In this document: piece after piece, positions 32,756 to 39,721 of the stretch
Numbering within the stretch: the first letter of the stretch is position 1
How the letters are laid out: each line of letters starts with the position of its first letter
DNA from: an uncultured Acidimicrobiaceae bacterium
Lineage (GTDB): Bacteria > Actinomycetota > Acidimicrobiia > Acidimicrobiales > RAAP-2
Length of the DNA stretch: 41,414 nucleotides
NCBI GenBank assembly: GCA_903894295.1
Contig: CAITPI010000063.1
Span: 1-41,414 of the forward strand
Reading direction: 5' to 3'
Notes under the pieces: model-generated
What the model was told of the DNA's origin: nothing
What the model saw: the letters and a program-made list of their open reading frames with translations, nothing else
Databases searched by the model: none
Translations under genes and position numbers: made by a program

Positions 32756-32762
32756 CCCGGGA
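32733..32762. terminator. Terminator-like hairpin at the HAD stop
   Basis: TCCCGGG (32733-32739) pairs with CCCGGGA (32756-32762). It overlaps the stop codon of the HAD gene; the convergent YdcF gene ends only 21 bp away, so one structure may serve both. Confidence 0.4.
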
Positions 32763-32776
32763 CCGGCCCGCCGCGC

Positions 32777-33406
32777 TCAGCGCAGGATGATCGGTGAGTT
32801 GGGCAGGTGGGAGTAGCCGACGATCCGGCCCAGCGCCACCGCCACGGTCTCCTTGCCGTAGAAGGGGATGGCGGAGAACCGCTGGATCGGCGAACTCAGG
32901 GTGGGCGTCGGATACGGCATGAGGCCAACATCGCTGGCGATCGCCATCGAGCGGTCTTCATGGAACTTGTCGGTCACCATCAACACGGACGTCATCCCCC
33001 GGGGCACCAGTTCCGCCGCGGCATCGCTCAGGTTGGCCCACGAGTCGTTGCCCCCGGCCTCCAGGATGTCCCGGGCGGGCACGCCCCGGGCTTCGAGGAA
33101 GGCCGCGCCGGCTTCGGCTTCGGTGTACGCGTCCCCTTTCTCCTTGCCTCCGGTCACCATCACCGTCGTGGCGTCACCCTGGTCCCAGAGGAGTTTGGCC
33201 TCGTCGAGACGTGAAGCGAAGACGTTGGTGGGCGTCCCGTCATACTGAGCCGCTCCCATCACCACGATGGCGTCGGCCCGCCGGGGTTCATACTTCTGCC
33301 CGGTCAGCCAGACCTGCACGGCGGTGACGGCCAGATAGACCACGACGGCAACCAGCAGCCAGGTCAGAAGGCGCACGAGCCGGCGCAACAGACGCAGGGA
33401 GAACAC
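32777..33406 (-). CDS. YdcF/DUF218-family membrane-anchored protein
   Basis: A 209-aa protein: an N-terminal membrane anchor (LLTWLLVAVVVYLAVTAVQV) and a DUF218 domain with ADAIVVMGAAQYDGTPTNVF, SRLDEAKLLWDQG, VTGGKEKGDAYTEAEAGAAF and VTDKFHEDRSMAIASDVGL. Homologues (YdcF, ElyC, SanA) affect the cell envelope; the reaction is unknown. The frame continues upstream into gltX, so the GTG at 33406, 36 bp after the gltX stop and directly before the anchor, is preferred; no clear Shine-Dalgarno. Last gene of a ferredoxin-gltX-ydcF run. Confidence 0.8.
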   Translation of the reverse strand: MFSLRLLRRLVRLLTWLLVAVVVYLAVTAVQVWLTGQKYEPRRADAIVVMGAAQYDGTPTNVFASRLDEAKLLWDQGDATTVMVTGGKEKGDAYTEAEAGAAFLEARGVPARDILEAGGNDSWANLSDAAAELVPRGMTSVLMVTDKFHEDRSMAIASDVGLMPYPTPTLSSPIQRFSAIPFYGKETVAVALGRIVGYSHLPNSPIILR

Positions 33407-33441
33407 GGCCGAGGCCAGAACCGGGGCAGGCGGGACGGGAC

Positions 33442-34929
33442 TCAGCCCGACTCCGTCCTGTCCTCCGCCTGATGGACCCCAACCGAGTCCAGCGCCGACT
33501 TGAGACGGGCCAGGGTCTTCTCCTTCCCGAGAACCTCGAGCGCCTCGAAGAGTGGCGGTCCCACCTTGCGGCCGGTGATGGCCACCCGAATCGGAGCCTG
33601 GGCCTTGCCGAGCTTCTTCCCGGCCGTCTCGGCCACCTGCAGGGTGATCTCGTGCAACCGCGCCGCCGTCCACTCGGTGGTTCCGGCGTAGGCATCATGC
33701 GCCGCCTGAAGAATGGCGTCGGCTTCGGTGTCGGCGATCAGCACCTTGGTCCAGTCGGCTTCGTCCATCGGAGCCTCGTCGAGGAACAGGAAGTCGACCA
33801 TGCCCGGGACTTCGCTCAGGATGGCGACCCGCTCCTGCACGAGCGGTGCCATCCGGGCGAACACCGCCTCGTCGAACGCCTCCTCGCTCCACGGAACCGC
33901 ATCGCCGTGCAGCCAGGGTTGGGCGGCGGCGATGAACGCCTCGGAACCGAGCGACCGCAGGTACTCGCCGTTCATGTGGGTCAGCTTGGCCACATCGAAA
34001 AAGGCCGGCGAGTTGTTGACGTCTCCGAGCGCGAACGCCTCGACCATGTGGTCCATGGTGAAGGTCTCGTTGCCATCCGGCGGACTCCAGCCCAGGAGGC
34101 CGAGGTAGTTCACGAACGGCTCGGGCAAATACCCCTGGTCCCGGTAGAGCTCGACGGCCACCGGGTCCTTCCGCTTGGACAGCTTCTTCCTGGCCTCGTT
34201 GACCAGCATCGGCAGATGGGCAAAGACCGGCAGGTCGCCGACCGGTCCCCCGCCCATCGCCACCTGCCAACCGGTGGCGGCCAGGGCCCGCCACAACAGG
34301 ATCTGTTTGGGCGTGGTGGGCAGGAGGTCCTCACCCCGGATGATGTGGGTGATCGCCATGTCGATGTCGTCAACCACGTTGGCGAGGGCGAACAGCGGAG
34401 CCCCGGAACCCTTGACCACGACAAAGTCATCCATGGCCGAACAGGGAAACTCCACCTGGCCCCGCACCTGGTCGTCGACCACGACGGTGCCCTCGTCGGG
34501 GGTCCGAAAGCGCAGGGCCCGACCTTCGCCCCGCCCAAGGCCGAGATCGCGACAGTGGTTGTCGTACCCCGGGGTCTTGATGCCGTTGGCCGCATTGCGG
34601 GCCTGCACCTCGTCTCCGGTGCAGCCACAGGCATAGAGGTGGCCGGCCGCCCACAGGGCGTCGATGGCCTCGTCGTAGCGGGCGGTCCGCATGGACTGGC
34701 GATAGGGCCCTTCATCCGGCGCCATACCCAACCAGTCGAGAGCGGTGATGATGCCGTCCAGCCACTCTTCCCGGTTGCGCTCGGCGTCGGTGTCCTCGAT
34801 GCGGAGCACGAAGGTGCCACCCATCTGGCGGGCCACCAACCAGTTGAATAGGGCGGTCCTGGCGCTGCCGACGTGGAAGTAGCCCGTCGGAGACGGGGCG
34901 AATCGGACTCTCGGGGCCGGCCCGGACAC
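33442..34929 (-). CDS. gltX: Glutamyl-tRNA synthetase
   Basis: A 495-aa class I synthetase that charges tRNA-Glu with glutamate. RFAPSPTGYFHVGSARTALFNW carries the HIGH-type signature as HVGS; KLSKRKD is the KMSKS loop. The C-terminal helical anticodon-binding domain is complete. In actinobacteria GluRS is usually non-discriminating and also mischarges tRNA-Gln for the GatCAB amidotransferase; the neighbouring tRNA-Glu and tRNA-Gln genes fit this, but that is family knowledge. GTG 34929 lies 6 nt after the ferredoxin stop, so translation is probably coupled. Confidence 0.95.
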   Translation of the reverse strand: MSGPAPRVRFAPSPTGYFHVGSARTALFNWLVARQMGGTFVLRIEDTDAERNREEWLDGIITALDWLGMAPDEGPYRQSMRTARYDEAIDALWAAGHLYACGCTGDEVQARNAANGIKTPGYDNHCRDLGLGRGEGRALRFRTPDEGTVVVDDQVRGQVEFPCSAMDDFVVVKGSGAPLFALANVVDDIDMAITHIIRGEDLLPTTPKQILLWRALAATGWQVAMGGGPVGDLPVFAHLPMLVNEARKKLSKRKDPVAVELYRDQGYLPEPFVNYLGLLGWSPPDGNETFTMDHMVEAFALGDVNNSPAFFDVAKLTHMNGEYLRSLGSEAFIAAAQPWLHGDAVPWSEEAFDEAVFARMAPLVQERVAILSEVPGMVDFLFLDEAPMDEADWTKVLIADTEADAILQAAHDAYAGTTEWTAARLHEITLQVAETAGKKLGKAQAPIRVAITGRKVGPPLFEALEVLGKEKTLARLKSALDSVGVHQAEDRTESG

Positions 34930-34935
34930 GCCGGC

Positions 34936-35133
34936 TTACTCGTCTTCGACGATGCTGATGGCGCCCGTCGGGCAGCCGTTGGCGGCCTGGCGGGCAATCT
35001 CGCGCTGGTCCTCGGCGGGATGGTCGTTCAGGACGTAGAGGAATCCGTCGTCGCGGACCTCAAAGATGTCGGGCGCGATGCCCATGCAGACGGCATTGCT
35101 GGCACACTCGTCGTAGTCGACAACGATCTTCAT
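34936..35133 (-). CDS. [3Fe-4S]-type ferredoxin
   Basis: A 65-aa acidic ferredoxin with three cysteines: Cys10 and Cys16 in ECASNAVCMGIAPDIF and Cys54 in ANGCPTGAIS. The CX5C...CP spacing is that of actinobacterial [3Fe-4S] ferredoxins that pass electrons to cytochromes P450 or other oxygenases. No P450 gene is in the window. A GAGGAGG Shine-Dalgarno precedes ATG 35133; a GTG one codon upstream is possible. Placed directly before gltX. Confidence 0.9.
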   Translation of the reverse strand: MKIVVDYDECASNAVCMGIAPDIFEVRDDGFLYVLNDHPAEDQREIARQAANGCPTGAISIVEDE

Positions 35134-35184
35134 CACTTCAGCCTCCTCGGGCTCATCGGACCTTGGCAGTGTATCGGTCCGGCA

Positions 35185-36198
35185 TCAGCCGAGGCAGCAC
35201 ACGTGGGTGGTCATCGGACCCCCGTTGAAGGTCACGGCATCGAGGGCGGCCGCCATGACGTCCATCGGCCGGCCCTCGACGTCGGCGAAGACCCGATGGA
35301 GGTTCATCACCAGGCGTTCGGCATCCGGCCACTCGTCGAACTCCTCGAGATCGGCCTCGAACGCCGTCTCCAGGGGCGTCATGCCGGCAGCCCGGCCCAC
35401 CTCGGCCGTGGCCAGCACGAACCGGTAGTAGCGCTCGTGGTCGGCCAGCACCCGGGGCAGGTCCACTCCGGCCACAATCCGGCCGTGGCCGGGCACCACC
35501 ACGTCGGGGCCGAATCCGGCGATCCACTCCAGTGAACGGATCGCCCCGTCGAGGGAACCGGCAAAGACCAACGGGGTGAGACCCGAGAACAGCAGGTCGC
35601 CGGTGAACAGGACCCGCTCGCCGGGCAGCCAGGCCACGAGGTCACCCACGGTGTGGGCCCGGTAGCCGGGATGGATGACCTCGATGCGTCGGCCTCCCGA
35701 ATGCACCACGAGGTTGGTGCTGGTGGTGATCGATGGCAGTCTTCTGGTGACGTCCCCCCATTCGGGTACCGGATCCCAGGCCGGTGGACAGCCGTCGATG
35801 AGCCCGTCCTCGGCGAGGTTGGCCCGCATCTGGGGGTGACCGATCAGGGCGCAGGAGTCAGGCAGCAGTGAGTTGCCGTAGGTATGGTCTCCGTGCTCGT
35901 GGGTGTTCATGGCGAAGCGGACCGGGGCGTCGTCGGTCGCCCCGGCCAGCGAGTCCAGAAAGTTGCGGGTTCGCACCTCGGTGGCGCAGGTGTCCACCAC
36001 GAAGAGCTCGGGACCGCCGTGACCGTCCCCGAGGACGGCCCCGGTGTTGTTCACCCACCACGTACCGTCGGGCTGGATCCAGGCGAACACCCCGTCCGCC
36101 ACTTCCTCCAACGAGGCCCCACCGGCGGTCGGATGGTCGCCGGAGAGGTGCCTGGCGTGCGGAGCGTGGTCTCGACGGTCGGGGTCGACAGGAGTCAT
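35185..36198 (-). CDS. MBL-fold metallo-hydrolase
   Basis: A 337-aa metallo-beta-lactamase-fold hydrolase. The metal motif is NTHEHGDHTYGN (HxHxDH), followed by GYRAHTVGDLVAWLPGERVLFTGDLLFSG with the bridging Asp and VVPGHGRIV with the last His. Two zinc or iron ions and hydrolysis of a thioester, lactone or similar bond are likely. It ends in an unusual CCLG. ATG 36198 lies 6 nt after TAGTCT (36205-36210, minus strand), so it heads its own leaderless transcript. The ferredoxin gene starts 51 bp downstream. Confidence 0.88.
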   Translation of the reverse strand: MTPVDPDRRDHAPHARHLSGDHPTAGGASLEEVADGVFAWIQPDGTWWVNNTGAVLGDGHGGPELFVVDTCATEVRTRNFLDSLAGATDDAPVRFAMNTHEHGDHTYGNSLLPDSCALIGHPQMRANLAEDGLIDGCPPAWDPVPEWGDVTRRLPSITTSTNLVVHSGGRRIEVIHPGYRAHTVGDLVAWLPGERVLFTGDLLFSGLTPLVFAGSLDGAIRSLEWIAGFGPDVVVPGHGRIVAGVDLPRVLADHERYYRFVLATAEVGRAAGMTPLETAFEADLEEFDEWPDAERLVMNLHRVFADVEGRPMDVMAAALDAVTFNGGPMTTHVCCLG

Positions 36199-36279
36199 GA
36201 ACCGAGACTAGCGAGGGGACGCGCCACGACCGGGTTCTCCGTCCCCGACCCGGCCCGCCGGTGATTCCCGGTGTTCCGT

Positions 36280-36296
36280 GGAGGCCGGCGGCCTCC
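36280..36296 (-). terminator. Terminator-like hairpin after the thiolase operon
   Basis: GGAGGCC / GGC / GGCCTCC, a perfect 7-bp stem 30 bp past the stop of the last thiolase gene. Confidence 0.6.
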
Positions 36297-36325
36297 GGGA
36301 CCACCGGGTGGCCCGGCCGGTTGCG

Positions 36326-37480
36326 CTAGGGCTTTTCGCTCCCGACGACCCACATGGAGAAGAACTGGGATCCACCGCCGTAGGCCTGACCGAGGGCCAG
36401 TCGGGCTCCGTCGACCTGGTGCTCCCCGGCCTGGCCGCGGACCTGCATGGCCACTTCGAGGAAGCGGAGCATGCCCGAGGCGCCGATCGGGTTGGAGGAG
36501 AGAACGCCTCCCGAGGTGTTCCAGGGGATGTCACCGTCAAAGGCGGTGGCCCCGGACTCGGTGAGCTTCCAACCGTCCCCGAGGTCGCAGAATCCGAGAT
36601 TCTCCAGCCACATCGGCTCATACCAGCTGAACGGCACGTACACCTCGGCGACATCGAAGTCCTTGCGGGGATCGGTGACGCCGGCCTGGGCGTAGACATC
36701 GGCGGCACAGTCCCGGCCGGCCTGCGGATTGACCTGGTCCCGGCCGGCGAACATCGTCGGCTCGGATCGCATGGCCATACCGTGCACCCACGCGGGGGGA
36801 TACCTGCCCGAGATCGAGTCTTCGGCGGCGAGCACCATGGCCGCCGCTCCATCCGAGGACGGGCACGCTTCGAGGTAGCGCAGCGGATCCCACAGCATCA
36901 TCGACTCTTCGACCATCTCCATGGAGATGTCGGCCAGATGGAGATGGGCATAGGGGTTGCGCATGGCGTTTTGCCGGTCCTTCACGGCGACCATGCGACC
37001 GATGTGGTCGGGGGCGCCGCTGCGCCGCATGTAGGCCCGGATGTGCGGGGCGAAGTAGCCACCCGCTCCGGCGAGCAGTGGAGCGGCAAACGGCTGGGGC
37101 ACCGAGAGGGCCCACATGGCATCCGAGTCCGACTGCTTCTCGTAGGCGACCGTGAGCACCCGCTTGTGGGCGCCCGAGCGGATCAGGTGGGCCGCCACGA
37201 TCGAGGTGGATCCACCGACCGAGCCGGCGGTGTGGACACGGATCATCGGCTTGCCCACGGCTCCGAGGGCGGGTGCAAGGTAGATCTCGGGCATCATGTT
37301 GCCCTCGAACATGTCCGGGGCCTTTCCGATCACCACGGCATCGATGTCAGCCCAGGTCAGTTCGGCATCCTCCAGGGCCGCCTTGGCCGCCTCCCGGACC
37401 AGACCGGCGATCGAGATGTCGTCCCGCTTGGCCTTGTGGTGGGTCTGGCCCACCCCGATCACTGCGCAACGCTCGCTCAT
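36326..37480 (-). CDS. Thiolase-fold protein lacking the catalytic Cys (Ltp/SCP-x-like), subunit 2
   Basis: A 384-aa thiolase-superfamily protein. It starts CAVIGVGQTHHKAKRDD and has the full N- and C-terminal thiolase halves. Where thiolases have the nucleophilic Cys (CASG) it has VHTAGSVGGST (82-92), and the C-terminal GHP is SNP in WNTSGGVLSSNPIGASG, so both the Cys and the C-terminal His are missing. A Tyr-containing YVPFSWYEP segment sits near the active site. Such Cys-less proteins include Ltp2, an aldolase of steroid side-chain degradation. ATG 37480 has GGAGGGAGAAGC upstream and overlaps the previous stop as ATGA. It is the last gene of the operon. Confidence 0.85.
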   Translation of the reverse strand: MSERCAVIGVGQTHHKAKRDDISIAGLVREAAKAALEDAELTWADIDAVVIGKAPDMFEGNMMPEIYLAPALGAVGKPMIRVHTAGSVGGSTSIVAAHLIRSGAHKRVLTVAYEKQSDSDAMWALSVPQPFAAPLLAGAGGYFAPHIRAYMRRSGAPDHIGRMVAVKDRQNAMRNPYAHLHLADISMEMVEESMMLWDPLRYLEACPSSDGAAAMVLAAEDSISGRYPPAWVHGMAMRSEPTMFAGRDQVNPQAGRDCAADVYAQAGVTDPRKDFDVAEVYVPFSWYEPMWLENLGFCDLGDGWKLTESGATAFDGDIPWNTSGGVLSSNPIGASGMLRFLEVAMQVRGQAGEHQVDGARLALGQAYGGGSQFFSMWVVGSEKP

Positions 37481-38565
37481 GCTTCTCCCTCCAACACACA
37501 CACCAGGTTCTGCTGCAGACACGGACCCGAGGTGGCATGGGCCACCGCCCGACGGGCCCGGCCCGTGGCGATGGCCTCGGCGGCCTCGCCGATCCGGATC
37601 AGACCGGCCGACATCACACCGTTGGCCGCCAGCGGTCCACCCGACGGATTGATGGTCGTGTCTCCGCCCAGACCCAAAGCCTCGGCCACGATGACCTCCT
37701 GGCTAGCAAAGGGAGCGTGGATCTCGGCCACATCCACCGGGCCGCCTCCCACGCCCGCCATCTCGGCGGCCTTGGCGGTGGACGGTGACACCGTGAGGTC
37801 CCGGGCCCCCAAGGAATGGGTCTCCATCCGGTGGTCCATGCCGGTGATCCACACCGGCTTTCGGCCCCGCCGTCCGGCCCACTCGATGGCCTTGTCGCCC
37901 GCCGCCAGGACCACGGCCGCCACCGCATCAGTGATGGGCGGAAGGGCGTGACGGCGCAGCGGGGTCACGACGTAGGGGTCTTCGAGCAGGACCTCGGGGG
38001 CGATGTCGATGGCCACCTGGGCGTTGGGGTTTTCGAGGGCGGACTTCCGGCTGCGGGAGGCGATGGCGGCAAAGTCGGCTTCGGTGGCCTTGCCGGCGTC
38101 GATGAGGGCCTGGGCCTGGAGGGCGGCCAGACTGGTCGGATCCGGCCACAGCGGGGCCTCGTAGTAGGGGTCGAGCTGCAAGGCGAGGATCTCGTTCAGG
38201 TCCCCAAGCGAACTCCGGCCAAAGGCGTAAACCAGGGCAGCATCGATCTCGCCCTCCTGCAGGAGGGTCCACGCCTCATAGAGCGCCCAGGCGCCGTCCA
38301 TCTCGACATGGCTCTCGGACCGGGGTGGCCACACGCCAACGGCATCGAGGGCCATCACGAAACTGAACGGTCCACCGATCAGGTAGTCGGTCGATCCCGA
38401 GCAGATGAAATCGACGTCGTCCTTGGTGATGGAGATGTTGCCGAAGACCTCGGCCACGACCGGCATGAGCATCTCGACTTCGTTGTGCTCGTCGTCCCGA
38501 CGGACGTTCCTGGCCTGGGCGAACGAGGCGACCGAAACCGGCCGGATGGTGCGGGCGGGGCTCAC
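37477..38565 (-). CDS. Thiolase-fold protein lacking the catalytic Cys, subunit 1
   Basis: A 362-aa thiolase-like protein, shorter and more divergent than its neighbour. The position of the nucleophilic Cys reads HVEMDGAWAL (86-95), so Cys is absent. NPSGGPLAANGVMSAG replaces the C-terminal GHPxGxtG motif, so that His is missing too, while AEIHAPFASQE keeps a His. It probably pairs with the second thiolase-fold protein in a hetero-oligomer, as a structural or non-thiolytic catalytic subunit. GTG 38565 overlaps the upstream stop as GTGA. Confidence 0.85.
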   Translation of the reverse strand: MSPARTIRPVSVASFAQARNVRRDDEHNEVEMLMPVVAEVFGNISITKDDVDFICSGSTDYLIGGPFSFVMALDAVGVWPPRSESHVEMDGAWALYEAWTLLQEGEIDAALVYAFGRSSLGDLNEILALQLDPYYEAPLWPDPTSLAALQAQALIDAGKATEADFAAIASRSRKSALENPNAQVAIDIAPEVLLEDPYVVTPLRRHALPPITDAVAAVVLAAGDKAIEWAGRRGRKPVWITGMDHRMETHSLGARDLTVSPSTAKAAEMAGVGGGPVDVAEIHAPFASQEVIVAEALGLGGDTTINPSGGPLAANGVMSAGLIRIGEAAEAIATGRARRAVAHATSGPCLQQNLVCVLEGEA

Positions 38566-39062
38566 AGGTACTCCTTATACGTGTCGTACTCGGCGTCGGG
38601 CTCACCGGTGGGGCGGAAGTAACGGACCGAAGAGAGCGAGGGGGTAAGTTCGGCCTCGTCCACCCAGACCGCCTCGACCCGCATGCCCATGCGGATCTGG
38701 TCGGTGGGGATCTCCTGGAGGAGTCCCATGAAGGAGATGTTGGCCCCGTCAAGCAGGATCTGGGCGCAGATGTAGGGGATCTCGATGGACTGGCCGGCGA
38801 AGGGGACATTCACCACGCAGTAGGTGGTCACCACCCCGGTGTTCGGAAGTTCCACGTCGTCGGTGGTGGGTACGCCGTCGGTGGGGCAGCTTCCCCGACT
38901 CGGCACGTAGACCTTCCCGCAGACGCTGCAGCGCTGCCCCATGAACGTGGCCTTGGCCAGACCCTTCAGGAAGCGGGACTGCGCCACTCCGGGCGTGAAG
39001 TCGAAATCGAGGCGAATCGGCGTCGCCAGGGTGGTCACCGGCTCGTGTGCGGTCTCGGTCAT
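38562..39062 (-). CDS. DUF35 protein (zinc ribbon + OB fold)
   Basis: A 166-aa protein. Residues 25-45 form the N-terminal helix of DUF35, a rubredoxin-like zinc ribbon follows with Cys45, Cys48 and Cys59 (QRCSVCGKVYVP ... GSCPTDG), and the rest is an acyl-CoA-binding OB fold with VVTTYCVVNVPF. The usual fourth ribbon cysteine is replaced, so zinc binding may be weakened. DUF35 partners of Ltp2-type aldolases tether hydratase and aldolase. ATG 39062 overlaps the preceding stop as ATGA; longer starts lie inside that gene. Confidence 0.87.
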   Translation of the reverse strand: MTETAHEPVTTLATPIRLDFDFTPGVAQSRFLKGLAKATFMGQRCSVCGKVYVPSRGSCPTDGVPTTDDVELPNTGVVTTYCVVNVPFAGQSIEIPYICAQILLDGANISFMGLLQEIPTDQIRMGMRVEAVWVDEAELTPSLSSVRYFRPTGEPDAEYDTYKEYL

Positions 39063-39523
39063 CGGCCTTCTCCTCCACTCTCGGGCACGAAGCACTCGAT
39101 GTCGCTCATGGCGCCAATCCTCTCGCCGGGCAGACGGAACCGCACCGTGACCCGGTCACCGGTCGTGATCCCGTCGGCCGAGTCCACCTCCACCACATGC
39201 AGCAGCGACGTGGTGGCGCCGTCCAGCTTGATCAGGGCCCAGGCAAACGGCCGGTCCAGGGGGTGCTTGGGCCGGGGATGGGCCACAAACGCCCACGTCT
39301 CGACGACGCCGCCCGGACCGACTTCCACCATCTCTCCGGTGTCTTCACTCGTGATCGGGTCGTACTCGGTCGGAGGCACAATGACCGATCCGTTGGAGCC
39401 CTCCACTCCGAGGAGCCGACCATCCAAGAGGCCGGTCAGGAACGCTCCGATGACCGGTCCGGTCGAACGGGAGTAGGGATACTCCAGCCGGTGATCGGCG
39501 TGAAGTACTTCGTTGTCAGCCAT
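39059..39523 (-). CDS. DUF35-like OB-fold protein without zinc ribbon Cys pairs
   Basis: A 154-aa protein starting MADNEVLHADHRLEYPYSRS. It resembles the DUF35 OB-fold half (VVETWAFVAHPRPKHPLDRP, then WALIKLDGATTSLLHVVEV and GDRVTVRFRLPGERIG). The helix region is present, but no CxxC pair is visible, so the zinc ribbon is missing or degenerate. It is the first gene of a four-gene operon in which every junction is a 4-nt overlap. GAAGGT 6 nt before ATG 39523 is its Shine-Dalgarno. Confidence 0.82.
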   Translation of the reverse strand: MADNEVLHADHRLEYPYSRSTGPVIGAFLTGLLDGRLLGVEGSNGSVIVPPTEYDPITSEDTGEMVEVGPGGVVETWAFVAHPRPKHPLDRPFAWALIKLDGATTSLLHVVEVDSADGITTGDRVTVRFRLPGERIGAMSDIECFVPESGGEGR

Positions 39524-39564
39524 GGGAAACCTTCTTCGCGAACGAATCGGACGTAACGGCCAAA

Positions 39565-39582
39565 ATCTAGAACAGATTCCAG
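39565..39582 (-). promoter_or_regulatory. KstR-like operator over the putative -10 of the thiolase operon
   Basis: CTAGAACAGATTCCAG (39567-39582) is an inverted repeat with 6-bp arms, one mismatch and a 4-bp centre. TAGAACAGATTCCA (39568-39581) matches the published KstR pattern TnnAACnnGTTnnA at all specified positions but one. On the minus strand TAGATT (39565-39570) would serve as -10, so a bound repressor would block it. A TetR-type regulator is inferred; its gene is not in the window. Confidence 0.55.
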
Positions 39583-39721
39583 TTCCGCGCGAAGCGCCGT
39601 TTCACCGCCGGCCCGTCCACCGGTCCCCCCGACGGCAGATGACGGCCCGGCGAGGTCGGGGGGCGTGGTGGACCACCATGCGATCCGCACCGACCTTTCT
39701 CCGGACGCTACCGTCTGGGCC

